Below, one piece after another: positions 25,472 to 34,075 of a stretch of DNA of 64,000 bases; position 1 is the stretch's first letter, and every line of letters begins with the position of its first letter. The notes under the pieces were generated by a model, which saw nothing but the letters and a program-made list of their open reading frames with translations, had not been told where the DNA came from and did no database searches. A program made the translations under genes and the position numbers. This DNA comes from a virus. The stretch covers positions 1 to 64,000 of the IMG/VR virus record IMGVR_UViG_3300046506_000220, one strand, 5' to 3'.

Positions 25472-25973
25472 CGTGGAGAACCCGGTCGAGGTCCGCGTCA
25501 GGGGCTTCGAGTGCCGGGATGCGCTTTACGCGGCGACCGATGTCGACGAGCTGCACGTGTACCCGGCGCTGCGCGGCGGCGGTGGCAACGGCGGGTTCCT
25601 GCAGATCATCATTGGCGCGGTGCTGGTGGTGGTGGGAGTCATCGTATCCTTTATCCCCGGTGGGCAACCGTTTGGCATTTCCATCGCGATGAGCGGCGCG
25701 ATGATGATGCTCGGCGGCCTGATCCAGCTGCTGGCGCCCTCTCCCAAGGCGAGTACCAGCGCCGACACGAGCCAGTCGCTCTACATCCCGTCGAACCAGA
25801 ACACCACGAAAATTGGCACGCGCATCAAGCTGATCTTCGGCACCGTGCGGACCTTCGGCCACTACCTGTCCTTCAATGTCGATGCCCGACGGCTCGATAA
25901 CAGCACGCTTGCGCTTGGCGGCTACTGCAACTACACCGGGGCAGGTCAGGCCCAGAACTGCGTGCTGGGTTAA
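25356..25973 (+). CDS. Tail assembly protein (lambda I type)
   Basis: A 205-residue protein starting MKTIYLHGSLKDRHPEPIKVHASSVAEAL with a ubiquitin-like N-domain. A long hydrophobic Gly-rich segment follows (IIIGAVLVVVGVIVSFIPGG...MSGAMMMLGGLIQLL), as in lambda I. The protein is needed to form the tail tip and to load J. It overlaps the JAMM gene by 116 bases in a different frame. Confidence 0.87.
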   Translation: MKTIYLHGSLKDRHPEPIKVHASSVAEALSILKQLPAFDVENPVEVRVRGFECRDALYAATDVDELHVYPALRGGGGNGGFLQIIIGAVLVVVGVIVSFIPGGQPFGISIAMSGAMMMLGGLIQLLAPSPKASTSADTSQSLYIPSNQNTTKIGTRIKLIFGTVRTFGHYLSFNVDARRLDNSTLALGGYCNYTGAGQAQNCVLG

Positions 25974-28900
25974 ATGCACACCAACCGCACACTCCGGGGC
26001 GCAGGTGGGGGCGGGAGTGGTTCGAAGAACCCCACCCGCACCGATGACAACCTGTTCTCGCGCGACACGGTCGAGATCGTCCTGGCGCTCGGTGAAGGTC
26101 CGATCCGGGGACTGCGCAATGGCATGCAGTCGTTCCATGTCGGCGGCACGCCGCTGATGTCGGAGAATGGCTCGATCAACTTCGAGTCGTTCAATCTTGG
26201 CGTCAAGCTCGGGCACCCCGGCGAGTCCCCGATCAACTTCCAGCTCGGTGGCGAAGCCTCCAACACGGCCGTCGGCACGCGCCTCTTTCAGGGTACCTGG
26301 ATCACCCGCCAGACCGATGCGTCGCTTCGGAATGACATCGACCAGCTCCAGGTCCGGCTTCAGGTCAGCACGCTGTATGTCCAGAACGACAAGGGTTCGT
26401 TCAACAACACGGCGCACTTCCATATCCAGTACCGCGCCGCGTCGAGTCCGTCCTGGTCGGAATACAACGGCAGCGGCGGCATTGCCGTGACGGGCAAGAC
26501 CTCAAGCGGCGTGATCGTCGAGTATGCATGGAATGTGCCGCGTATCAACGATGACTGGGTGATCCGCGTTCTCAAGGACAATCCCGACAGCAGCACCACC
26601 GACTATTGCGACATCACCTGGGAAAGCTTCCAGATGGTTACCGCGAGCAACCGGACCTATAACCGGGTTGCCCTCCTCCATCTGGTTGCGCTCGCAACAA
26701 GCCAGTTCAGCTCGATCCCGGATTTTGCGGCGGAAGTTGACGGTCTCGAACTGCTGGTGCCGACCAACTACAACACCGACCTGCACACCTACGACGAAGG
26801 CACGCCGTGGAACGGGGGGTTCAAGCAGACCTGGACCAACAATAACGCCTGGGTTCTCTACAACCTGATCATGAACCCCGACTGGGGACTGGCGAAGTAC
26901 TACCCGTGGATCACCTGCAACCGCTTCGACTTCTACGATGCCGGTAAATGGTGTGATGTCATGGTCCCGGACGGGCGAGGCGGCTGGCAACCGCGCTACA
27001 CCTTCAACATGGAGATCAAGGACGCGCAAAGTGGCCTTGACATGCTGCAGTACGTGGCGGGCACCTTCGGCGCGGTGATCTTCGACGATGCGACCGGCAT
27101 GGTCCATCTGCGCGTCGACCGGTGGGAGGAACCGACCCTGCTGCTGACACCCGAGAACGTGTCACCTGAGGGTTTCAGCTACACCTTCACCGATATGGCC
27201 TCCCGCTATAACGACCTGGAGGTGCATTTCGTCAACCCGGACCTGGATTATCAGGGTGACCTGCGCAACGTCACTGACCCGAACCATATCGCGCTATACG
27301 GCCATATCCCGAACTCGTTCGAGGCGATTGGCTGTACCAGCGAGCATGAAGCGCTGCGCCGCGCCTACTACCGGCTGATCACGAACCTGACCGAGACCAT
27401 GACGGTCACGTGCAGGACCGCGCGGCTCGGACGCATCATTGACCCGTACAGGCCGATCTACATTGCCGACCCGACCACTGGTTATTCGACGGGTGGCCGG
27501 ATCAGGTCGATCGCCAACAACCTGATCTATCTGCGCGACCCGATCTATTTTACGGTCAACCAGAACTACAACCTGAAGCTTCAGGCGCGCGGCGGCCTGT
27601 GGACACTGGTGGTGGCGCCCGATATGGTCGGTAGTGCCTACCAGTTGCGCATCGTGAGTGGCGTCATCCCACCGGACATCCCCGACCGCACCGTCTTCAC
27701 GATCGAGGATAACGGCGGCTTTGGCATTGCGAAGCCCTTCCGGCCGCTCACGATCAGTCCCGCCGATGGCTCACCGAACGAATACGACATCACGGCTGTC
27801 GAGATCAACATCAACAAGCAGGCCGCGGCGGATAACTGCACACCCGTCGGTAGCACGCAGTATTCGTTCAAGAATCCGCTGATCCCCCCTCCCCCGACGA
27901 ATCTGGTCGCGGAGTCGGGCACGGCCATGCTGTTTCTCAGCCAGGACGGCACCATCATGGCGCGCATTCACGCGTCGTGGGACCCGCCTGGGACCGCCGT
28001 CATCAAGAACTACCTGATCCACTGGAAGGAGTCCAACCAGTCGACGTGGTTCGAGACGACCTCGATGAGCGAGAGTGTCATCCTGGCACCCTGCAAGACG
28101 GGGGTGCAGTACGACATCGTTGTCTGGGCAATCAGCAGCTTTGACTATCGTAGCGCCCAGCTCGCGATGTGGAACTACACCTGCCTGGGCAAGGATGAGC
28201 CGCCGAGTGACGTGCAGAACTTCAATGCCATCAAGCGCTCACAGGACATCCTGCTGAGATGGGATCCGATTGCGGATCTGGACCGCGCCGGCTATGAGCT
28301 GCGTCTGGGGTCCAACTGGGACACGGCGGTGGTGCTCGTGACCGACTATGCGGCCACCCAGTTTGCCTGGACCACCACGCAGGGGGGCAGCTACGACTTC
28401 CTGATCCGCGCCATCGACACCTCGCACAACTACTCCCGCCTGCCAACCCGCACGACGCTGCGGCTGTACGGCCCGTCTGCGGTGACCGGGGCGATTGCGA
28501 TCCAGTCAGGCAACCGGGTCGACCTGCGGTGGAATCCGAACCCGGAAGACAACATCACCGACTACGAGATCCGCGAGGGAGGCACGTGGGCGACCGCCGT
28601 GTTCGTGGCCAAGGTGAAGTCGACCACCTACGCCGCCACGGCGGGCGCGGCAGGTACGCGGATCTTCTGGCTGAAGGCGATCGCGTCGCCGGGGATCTAT
28701 TCAGACAAGGCGACGTTCGTGACCACCGACATCGCCCAGTCCGACAGCACCAACATCCTGTACTCGTCGGATGAGGTGGCCAAGGGCTTCACCGGGCCAA
28801 AGTTCAACATGGTGTCCTATGGCCAGTCGCTGCGCATGGATGATGGCAAGACGAGGTCTGAATACTTCTTCTCGGTGAACCTGGGAGATGTATTCCGTGC

Positions 28901-29573
28901 CCAGAACTCGCTGTTTATCGGCCTGAACGCGATCACCGATGACAAGACCACCTGGGCGCAGTCGACCTTCCCGTGGAATGACCCGATCGCCAACAAGCAG
29001 TGGTCCACACCGGGGGATATTGCCTCGATCGGCTACAGGATGGAGATCGCGACTTCATCCAGCCTGCCTTCAAACGTGCTGTACTCGTGGCGCCTGAATA
29101 ACGTCCTGACGTTTGCCGGCCCTGGTGAGGATGGCGCCGTCACGATCCAGCAGACGGTCACCTACAAGCCCAGCAAGTATGGTTCTGGCCTGTGGTGTCA
29201 GACTGCGCCGCTGCAACCGCTGCCCACGCGGGTTAACTTCAGCGTCAACATCCCGAACGTGTTCAGCACGTCGTTCTGGTTCGTTCCGGACGATCTGACC
29301 GACCACTTCCCGATCGTGAACCTGCAGGGTCGTGATGGCGTGTTCATCAAGATCGGTTATGCCGCGGCGACCCAGACGATCTATGCGCTTGACAACGCCG
29401 GCAGGAAGGTGTCGGTGCCGGCGAATATCGAGGCGGGTGAGCGCTACTTCATCGGCTTTTCGCAGAACGTTAACGAACGGATGATCTGGTTCGGCAAGGA
29501 CGACGGTTCCTGGGCACGCTCGTCGATTGCGCTTCCTGGCATCGGCGCCACCATCAACTACTCGCTCTACTGA
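25974..29573 (+). CDS. Tail tip hub / host-specificity protein (lambda J type)
   Basis: A 1,199-residue protein that forms the central tail hub and contacts the receptor. The Gly-rich start (LRGAGGGGSGSKNPTRTDDNLFS) leads into the classic J opening VEIVLALGEGPIRGL. Fibronectin type III-like modules lie around residues 640-920 (PPPPTNLVAESGT..., PPSDVQNFNAIKRSQDILLRWDPI...). The C-terminal 200 residues have a LamG/concanavalin-like composition (YSWRLNNVLTFAGPG...YFIGFSQNVNERMIWFGKDDG), possibly sugar-binding. The ATG directly follows the stop of the I-type gene. Confidence 0.92.
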   Translation: MHTNRTLRGAGGGGSGSKNPTRTDDNLFSRDTVEIVLALGEGPIRGLRNGMQSFHVGGTPLMSENGSINFESFNLGVKLGHPGESPINFQLGGEASNTAVGTRLFQGTWITRQTDASLRNDIDQLQVRLQVSTLYVQNDKGSFNNTAHFHIQYRAASSPSWSEYNGSGGIAVTGKTSSGVIVEYAWNVPRINDDWVIRVLKDNPDSSTTDYCDITWESFQMVTASNRTYNRVALLHLVALATSQFSSIPDFAAEVDGLELLVPTNYNTDLHTYDEGTPWNGGFKQTWTNNNAWVLYNLIMNPDWGLAKYYPWITCNRFDFYDAGKWCDVMVPDGRGGWQPRYTFNMEIKDAQSGLDMLQYVAGTFGAVIFDDATGMVHLRVDRWEEPTLLLTPENVSPEGFSYTFTDMASRYNDLEVHFVNPDLDYQGDLRNVTDPNHIALYGHIPNSFEAIGCTSEHEALRRAYYRLITNLTETMTVTCRTARLGRIIDPYRPIYIADPTTGYSTGGRIRSIANNLIYLRDPIYFTVNQNYNLKLQARGGLWTLVVAPDMVGSAYQLRIVSGVIPPDIPDRTVFTIEDNGGFGIAKPFRPLTISPADGSPNEYDITAVEININKQAAADNCTPVGSTQYSFKNPLIPPPPTNLVAESGTAMLFLSQDGTIMARIHASWDPPGTAVIKNYLIHWKESNQSTWFETTSMSESVILAPCKTGVQYDIVVWAISSFDYRSAQLAMWNYTCLGKDEPPSDVQNFNAIKRSQDILLRWDPIADLDRAGYELRLGSNWDTAVVLVTDYAATQFAWTTTQGGSYDFLIRAIDTSHNYSRLPTRTTLRLYGPSAVTGAIAIQSGNRVDLRWNPNPEDNITDYEIREGGTWATAVFVAKVKSTTYAATAGAAGTRIFWLKAIASPGIYSDKATFVTTDIAQSDSTNILYSSDEVAKGFTGPKFNMVSYGQSLRMDDGKTRSEYFFSVNLGDVFRAQNSLFIGLNAITDDKTTWAQSTFPWNDPIANKQWSTPGDIASIGYRMEIATSSSLPSNVLYSWRLNNVLTFAGPGEDGAVTIQQTVTYKPSKYGSGLWCQTAPLQPLPTRVNFSVNIPNVFSTSFWFVPDDLTDHFPIVNLQGRDGVFIKIGYAAATQTIYALDNAGRKVSVPANIEAGERYFIGFSQNVNERMIWFGKDDGSWARSSIALPGIGATINYSLY

Positions 29574-29575
29574 AA

Positions 29576-30037
29576 ATGGCCCATACCATTTCTGACATCG
29601 CGGTGATGAATACGGTGCTCGATGATGACCTTTTCGTTGCGGCACTCAAGGGTGATGCGCCGGTCGGTTTCCAGCCGTTCCAGACGTTCTACCCTGGTGA
29701 CTACCAGTACAGCGAGGCAGTCTTCCGTTTAAGCATGGAATCCACCTCAGGCGACCGCGGCGTGGTTGAGAAGCTGAGCATTACGGTGGATGTACCGGAT
29801 ATTTTCGACCGGGGGCTGCAACTGCTTAACGCCGGAGGCGTGGTACGGGTCTATTTCGCACGGAAGTTTCATGTCCCACCCGTCGTGGTGGTCAGCGTGG
29901 AAAGTGCGAGTGATGCCTGTGTGGCCAAGTTTGATCCGGCCACTGTCACGAAGATGTATTTCGACTGCTTTCTTGAACGCGTCACCGACAAGGTCAAGAT
30001 CGCTGGCGCGCTGACCTGGGCCGCACATGCGTACTGA
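29576..30037 (+). CDS. Small tail protein with H-type lectin-like end
   Basis: A 153-residue protein two bases after the J gene. Residues about 95-150 (VRVYFARKFHVPPVVVVSVES...VTKMYFDCFLERVTD) have the strand pattern of H-type lectin domains that bind GalNAc-like sugars and occur in phage tails. It may be a tail-tip accessory that binds surface glycans. The lectin assignment is tentative. Confidence 0.6.
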   Translation: MAHTISDIAVMNTVLDDDLFVAALKGDAPVGFQPFQTFYPGDYQYSEAVFRLSMESTSGDRGVVEKLSITVDVPDIFDRGLQLLNAGGVVRVYFARKFHVPPVVVVSVESASDACVAKFDPATVTKMYFDCFLERVTDKVKIAGALTWAAHAY

Positions 30038-30047
30038 AACAAAGTCC

Positions 30048-30083
30048 TTGGGGGCGCTCATCCGCGCCATTAAAATTTCGGCA
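30048..30083 (+). promoter_or_regulatory. Promoter before the Hint-fibre gene
   Basis: TTGGGG (30048-30053), a 17-bp spacer and TAAAAT (30071-30076) form a sigma70-like pair. The 13-mer TAAAATTTCGGCA at the -10 position recurs exactly before the second fibre gene (34038-34050). Confidence 0.65.
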
Positions 30084-30100
30084 AGCTAACGGACATCACC

Positions 30101-31603
30101 ATGCAAGGCTATACACAGATCCCCGACAGCGAGCGGGTTTCCGACTCGCTGATCCCGCTGCTCACGAATGATCAGGTGGCGATTTCGCGCAACGCGGGGT
30201 CGGCCTTCCCGACGTCCGGTCTGGTGGTGGGCATGCCGTATCTGGCGGTCAGTGAAAACAAGCTCTACCGGCTGACCAGCCTCGCGCCGCTGACCTGGGT
30301 CGTGGAGCTGGACTACAACATCGCCTATGCGACGGTGAATGATATTGCCGCGTCCAATGCGAACGCCAACCTGCGCATGTTGCGCAGCGGCGACCTGATG
30401 ACGGGTTTTCTGACCCTGTTCAATGATCCGACGCAGGCGCTGCACGCCGCGCCCAAGCGCTACGTCGACAACCAGATGGCCATCGCCGCGACCAGTGCGA
30501 ACGCCCGCGTGGCGCGCAGCGGCGACCTGATGACGGGCTACCTGACGTTGGTCGGGGACCCCTCCCAGCCCTATCACGCCGCGACCAAAAACTATGCTGA
30601 CTACCTGTACAACGCGCTGAACAGCGCGAAGGTGGGCCGCAACAGCGACACCTTCAACGAGGTTTACAACAACGGCTGGTACCGCTCGAATGGCGCGGTC
30701 GGCTGGTACAGCCAGAGCTATGGCGGCGGCATCTGGATGGCTGACCCCTACTATGTGAGCGTGTATGGCGGCAAGGGCTTTCGCACCGACACCCACACGC
30801 TGGAGATCGGCACGGGTGGCATCTGGACCGCGCGCTACGGCTGGCTTGAAAACCGCTTCGCCGGCAAGGGCGCGGAAGACCGGATCAACGGCACGGCGAC
30901 GGTTGACGCCGGTTCGGGCGGTGTCCTTGCCCCTGCGTCTTTCTACCTTGACCGTAGCGGCTCGGCCGCGCGCCTCGTGCGCGTCTACGGCAACTGCAAC
31001 TGCAACTGCGCGTGCACGTGCTTCCCGGCCGGCACGCCGATCCTGCTGGGCGATGGCAAAACGTGGATGTCCGTCGAACACATCCGCCCGGGCGACATGG
31101 TGATGACGCCGCTTGGGCCGATGCCCGTGCTCGAGGTGGAAACGCCTGTTCTCGGCGATCGCAGGATGCTCGGCTTTGCTGACGATCCGTTTGTACGCTG
31201 GACCGACGATCACGCATTCTGGACGCGCCGCGATGGTCGCGAAGGCCTCGCCGTGGCCGATCGCGCGAGCTTCATGCGTGGCGTCGAGCTGGGCGTCGTG
31301 CGCGGCCTTCCGGATAACGATGCGGTGCTCGAGCTTGACGATGAGCGCGACGAATTCGCGCACTTTATGGGCGGCTGGGTTCGCCAGAAGGTGGTCGATT
31401 TCACCGACGGGCACGCGCCCGATACGCGCGTGTACCTGCCGATCGTGGGCGGCTGTCACCTGATCATTGCCGCCGGCTACGTGATGAGCGGCGGCGCCAA
31501 CGGCTTTGACTTCGACTATCACTCGCTCGACTGGGATGCCATGCAGCGCCAGCGGTATTCCGGGAACTCACCCAGGGGGACTGCCCATGCTGCTGGTCCA
31601 TAA
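30101..31603 (+). CDS. Tail fibre with Cys-rich motif and Hint domain
   Basis: A 500-residue fibre-like protein. Residues 1-200 contain two fibre repeats (RSGDLMTGFLTLFNDPTQALHAAPKRYVDN and RSGDLMTGYLTLVGDPSQPYHAATKNYADY), as in phage fibre shafts. Residues 200-290 are an aromatic/Gly-rich tip (YNNGWYRSNGAVGWYSQSYGGG). At 297-307 comes an alternating Cys run (Cys299, 301, 303, 305, 307 with Asn, Asn, Ala and Thr between), and Cys307 starts a Hedgehog/intein (Hint) block: CFPAGTPILLGDGKTWMSVEHIRPGDMV. Block B is T368-D-D-H371. A later VYLPIVGGCHLIIAAGYV matches the F block, but the terminal His-Asn of inteins is missing. Such a domain can cleave the chain by an N-S acyl shift; splicing is not expected. 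Confidence 0.85.
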   Translation: MQGYTQIPDSERVSDSLIPLLTNDQVAISRNAGSAFPTSGLVVGMPYLAVSENKLYRLTSLAPLTWVVELDYNIAYATVNDIAASNANANLRMLRSGDLMTGFLTLFNDPTQALHAAPKRYVDNQMAIAATSANARVARSGDLMTGYLTLVGDPSQPYHAATKNYADYLYNALNSAKVGRNSDTFNEVYNNGWYRSNGAVGWYSQSYGGGIWMADPYYVSVYGGKGFRTDTHTLEIGTGGIWTARYGWLENRFAGKGAEDRINGTATVDAGSGGVLAPASFYLDRSGSAARLVRVYGNCNCNCACTCFPAGTPILLGDGKTWMSVEHIRPGDMVMTPLGPMPVLEVETPVLGDRRMLGFADDPFVRWTDDHAFWTRRDGREGLAVADRASFMRGVELGVVRGLPDNDAVLELDDERDEFAHFMGGWVRQKVVDFTDGHAPDTRVYLPIVGGCHLIIAAGYVMSGGANGFDFDYHSLDWDAMQRQRYSGNSPRGTAHAAGP

Positions 31604-32318
31604 ATCCCTCATTGCCACCGAGCTGACGGTTGAAGAGGCACAGCAGGTTACCGACATCGTCAACGTGCTGCCGACGGACACCGGCTTCGTGATGCAGTGC
31701 CCGTCGCTGAGCCTCTACTGGCAGTTCAACCTGGAGCTGGTCGAGCACGGTAACGACATCCTGTACCTGAACCGTACGCGCGCGGGCCAGTGGACGGTCA
31801 TGTGGGCGACCGACCTGCACGAGTCGAAAGACAGCTGGTCATCGGTGATGCTGCGCAAGAACCTGGATGAGTTCCGCCCGCTGGTAATGATCGGCATCAG
31901 CCCCGACAGGAAGGACTACACCGCGATCTTCTTCTGTAACACCCGTGAGCCGAACAATCCGCAGCCGCTGGTTGATGACACCACCGAGACGGGTGACATG
32001 TCGATGAAGCGCCTGATGCCCGGCATCGAGCCGCTGCTGCAACGTCACTGGGCGAAGCACAAGCTCCTGAAGGGTGTGAAGACCAATGACTCGCTGGCCG
32101 CGCTCGAAGCGCAGGTGGACCTGCTGACGTTCTGGCTGCTCGAGTACCTGCCCGAGGACAAGCGCCAGAAACTCCTTGACGCAGGGGTGCTGAAACTCAA
32201 GGATGAAGAGACACTTTTCGATGACGTGATCGCCTACAAGACCCGCCTGCGTGAACGGCAGGCGCTCTACCTTGCGACGCTGAGCCAGTATGACAACCTT
32301 CGTCCTGAAAACGGTTGA
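31587..32318 (+). CDS. Unknown partner between Hint fibre and radical SAM gene
   Basis: A 243-residue protein starting MLLVHKSLIATELTVEEAQQ, overlapping the fibre gene by 17 bases and the radical SAM gene by 29 bases. The N-terminal two thirds are mixed alpha/beta; a predicted helical C-terminus (LAALEAQVDLLTFWLLEYLPEDKRQKLLDAGV...) follows. The overlaps on both sides imply co-translation with both neighbours, as for a chaperone, recognition element or modification partner. I know no family for it. Confidence 0.78.
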   Translation: MLLVHKSLIATELTVEEAQQVTDIVNVLPTDTGFVMQCPSLSLYWQFNLELVEHGNDILYLNRTRAGQWTVMWATDLHESKDSWSSVMLRKNLDEFRPLVMIGISPDRKDYTAIFFCNTREPNNPQPLVDDTTETGDMSMKRLMPGIEPLLQRHWAKHKLLKGVKTNDSLAALEAQVDLLTFWLLEYLPEDKRQKLLDAGVLKLKDEETLFDDVIAYKTRLRERQALYLATLSQYDNLRPENG

Positions 32319-33654
32319 CGCGACGGGTACCGGGCGCGACTTCTTCTACAACAACATGCGCAGCACGCTGGTGGATGCCGTCACCGGCCGCAGCGTCGTG
32401 CCGCTCACCGAGGCGCCTGAGCGCGCGCCGTTCCAGCATCCAGGCCGCAAGGACCACACGATCCGCACGCTCAAGATCCAGCTCGGTCTCTCGTGCAACT
32501 ACAGCTGCGAGTATTGCAGCCAGCGCTTCGTGCCGCATGCGCAGCCGACCGGCCCCTACTCGGTTGACCAGTTCATCTCGCGCCTGTCGTGGAACGCGTC
32601 GCTCGCGGACGATGCGACGATCGAGTTCTGGGGGGGCGAGCCGCTCGTCTACTGGAAGACGCTGGTGCCACTGGTTGAGCAGCTGCGCATCCGCTATCCG
32701 GCGCTGACCCTGAAGATGATCACCAACGGCTCGCTGCTCGACCCGATGAAAGCAGGCTGGCTGATCTCGCAGGGTTTTCACATCGGCCTCTCGCATGATG
32801 GTCCTGGGCAGGTCGCGCGTGGTCCGGATCCGCTCGACGAACCCGCCACGCGCGAGGCGATCCTGATGTTGTACCGGCGACTGGCGCCACTTGGGCGCAT
32901 GTCGTTCAACACGATGCTGCACAGGGACAATCGGTCGCGAAAAGCGGTACAGGCGTTTTTCGTCGAGCTGACGGGCGATGAGCATGTGTCCATTGGCGAG
33001 GGCATGTTCGTCGATGCGTACGATGAGGGCGGCAAGGGCATGTCGATGCCGGATCCGCATGACCACATCGATTACCGCCGCCAGGCGTTCGAGGAGCTGC
33101 GCACCGGCCAGGCGCTGAACTTCATGAATGTCACGCAGAAGATCCAGGATTTCGCCCAGTCGGTTGCGACCGGCCGGCCGGCCTCGACGGTCGGCCAGAA
33201 ATGCGGATCCGATCGCGCCGACAGCCTGACGGTGACGCTCGAAGGCGATGTGCTGACCTGCCAGAATGTCTCGGCCGTGGCGGTGGCACCGAACGGCACG
33301 CCACATCGTGCGGGGTCGCTCGATGATCTGCAGTCGGTGCAGCTCACCTCGTCGCGTCACTGGTCGACGCGTTCGCACTGTTCGGGCTGTCCGGTTCTGC
33401 AGCTGTGCAAGGGCAGCTGCATGTTCCTCGAGGGGGACCTGTGGAACGTCACCTGTGACAGCGCGTATAGCGATAACGTGGTGTTCCTCGCAACCGCCCT
33501 GCTCGAGCTGACAGGCTGCACCCTGAAGCGCATCGAGCCGATGACGGGCAGTCTGCCTGAGCCCCGCCAGAACGTCTTTGGGCCGCTCGCCACGCCGCGG
33601 GCCGCACCCGCACCCCGCAAGATCATCTGGATCAGAACGGAGACACCATCTTGA
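32290..33654 (+). CDS. Radical SAM/SPASM peptide-modifying enzyme
   Basis: A 454-residue radical S-adenosylmethionine protein. The cluster motif CNYSCEYC gives Cys69, Cys73 and Cys76, followed by the GGEP motif in EFWGGEPLVYW and MITNGSLL. The C-terminal part has SPASM-type cysteines (Cys305, Cys324, Cys364, Cys367, Cys373, Cys377, Cys389) for two auxiliary iron-sulphur clusters, as in enzymes that build thioether or carbon-carbon links in ribosomal peptides and in sulfatase maturases. It lies in a fibre operon, which is unusual. The upstream fibre's alternating Cys run is the most obvious candidate substrate. Confidence 0.9.
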   Translation: MTTFVLKTVDATGTGRDFFYNNMRSTLVDAVTGRSVVPLTEAPERAPFQHPGRKDHTIRTLKIQLGLSCNYSCEYCSQRFVPHAQPTGPYSVDQFISRLSWNASLADDATIEFWGGEPLVYWKTLVPLVEQLRIRYPALTLKMITNGSLLDPMKAGWLISQGFHIGLSHDGPGQVARGPDPLDEPATREAILMLYRRLAPLGRMSFNTMLHRDNRSRKAVQAFFVELTGDEHVSIGEGMFVDAYDEGGKGMSMPDPHDHIDYRRQAFEELRTGQALNFMNVTQKIQDFAQSVATGRPASTVGQKCGSDRADSLTVTLEGDVLTCQNVSAVAVAPNGTPHRAGSLDDLQSVQLTSSRHWSTRSHCSGCPVLQLCKGSCMFLEGDLWNVTCDSAYSDNVVFLATALLELTGCTLKRIEPMTGSLPEPRQNVFGPLATPRAAPAPRKIIWIRTETPS

Positions 33655-33956
33655 ACGACGATCAGGCACAGCAACAGCAACTCGACCCGCAAGGTGTGCA
33701 GTTCACCATCCGGGCGCTGCAGGACCAGCGTAATGAGCAGGCTGATCGCGCAGCTCAGGCCACGGCTGTGGTCCAGCAACTGCAGGCCCGGATCGAGCAG
33801 CATGTGAAGCGCGATGCTCAACTGCAATCGCAGCTCGATGACATGAAAAACCAGCTTGAACTGACGAAGTCGGCACTGGCTGATGTGCAGACACGCGCGA
33901 CGGGCATGGGCGTGGTGAATGTTGCGATAAAGAGCGCGACCGGGGCGAATGGTTAG
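33651..33956 (+). CDS. Small coiled-coil protein
   Basis: A 101-residue protein, Gln-rich at the start and then a long amphipathic helix (QATAVVQQLQARIEQHVKRDAQLQSQLDDMKNQLELTKSALADVQ). The start is TTG at 33651 overlapping the previous stop (TTGA), with GGAG upstream. It ends the radical SAM operon. Function unknown. Confidence 0.7.
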   Translation: MNDDQAQQQQLDPQGVQFTIRALQDQRNEQADRAAQATAVVQQLQARIEQHVKRDAQLQSQLDDMKNQLELTKSALADVQTRATGMGVVNVAIKSATGANG

Positions 33957-34013
33957 TTCTGGTTAGAAAGGATACCGAAACGTATCATTTCGTTGGCGGT
34001 GCGAATAAACTCT

Positions 34014-34050
34014 TTGGCCAAGCCCTGCCCCTCCCCGTAAAATTTCGGCA
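34014..34050 (+). promoter_or_regulatory. Promoter before the side tail fibre
   Basis: TTGGCC (34014-34019), an 18-bp spacer and TAAAAT (34038-34043), ending in the same TAAAATTTCGGCA word as the promoter before the Hint fibre. It opens a separate transcription unit for the second fibre and its adhesin. Confidence 0.65.
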
Positions 34051-34075
34051 CTCACCCACCACTGAGTGCTGATTC

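Noticed and set aside
31019-31560. Hint region as a self-splicing intein
   Set aside because: The domain runs to the protein end, there is no C-extein and the terminal His-Asn is missing.
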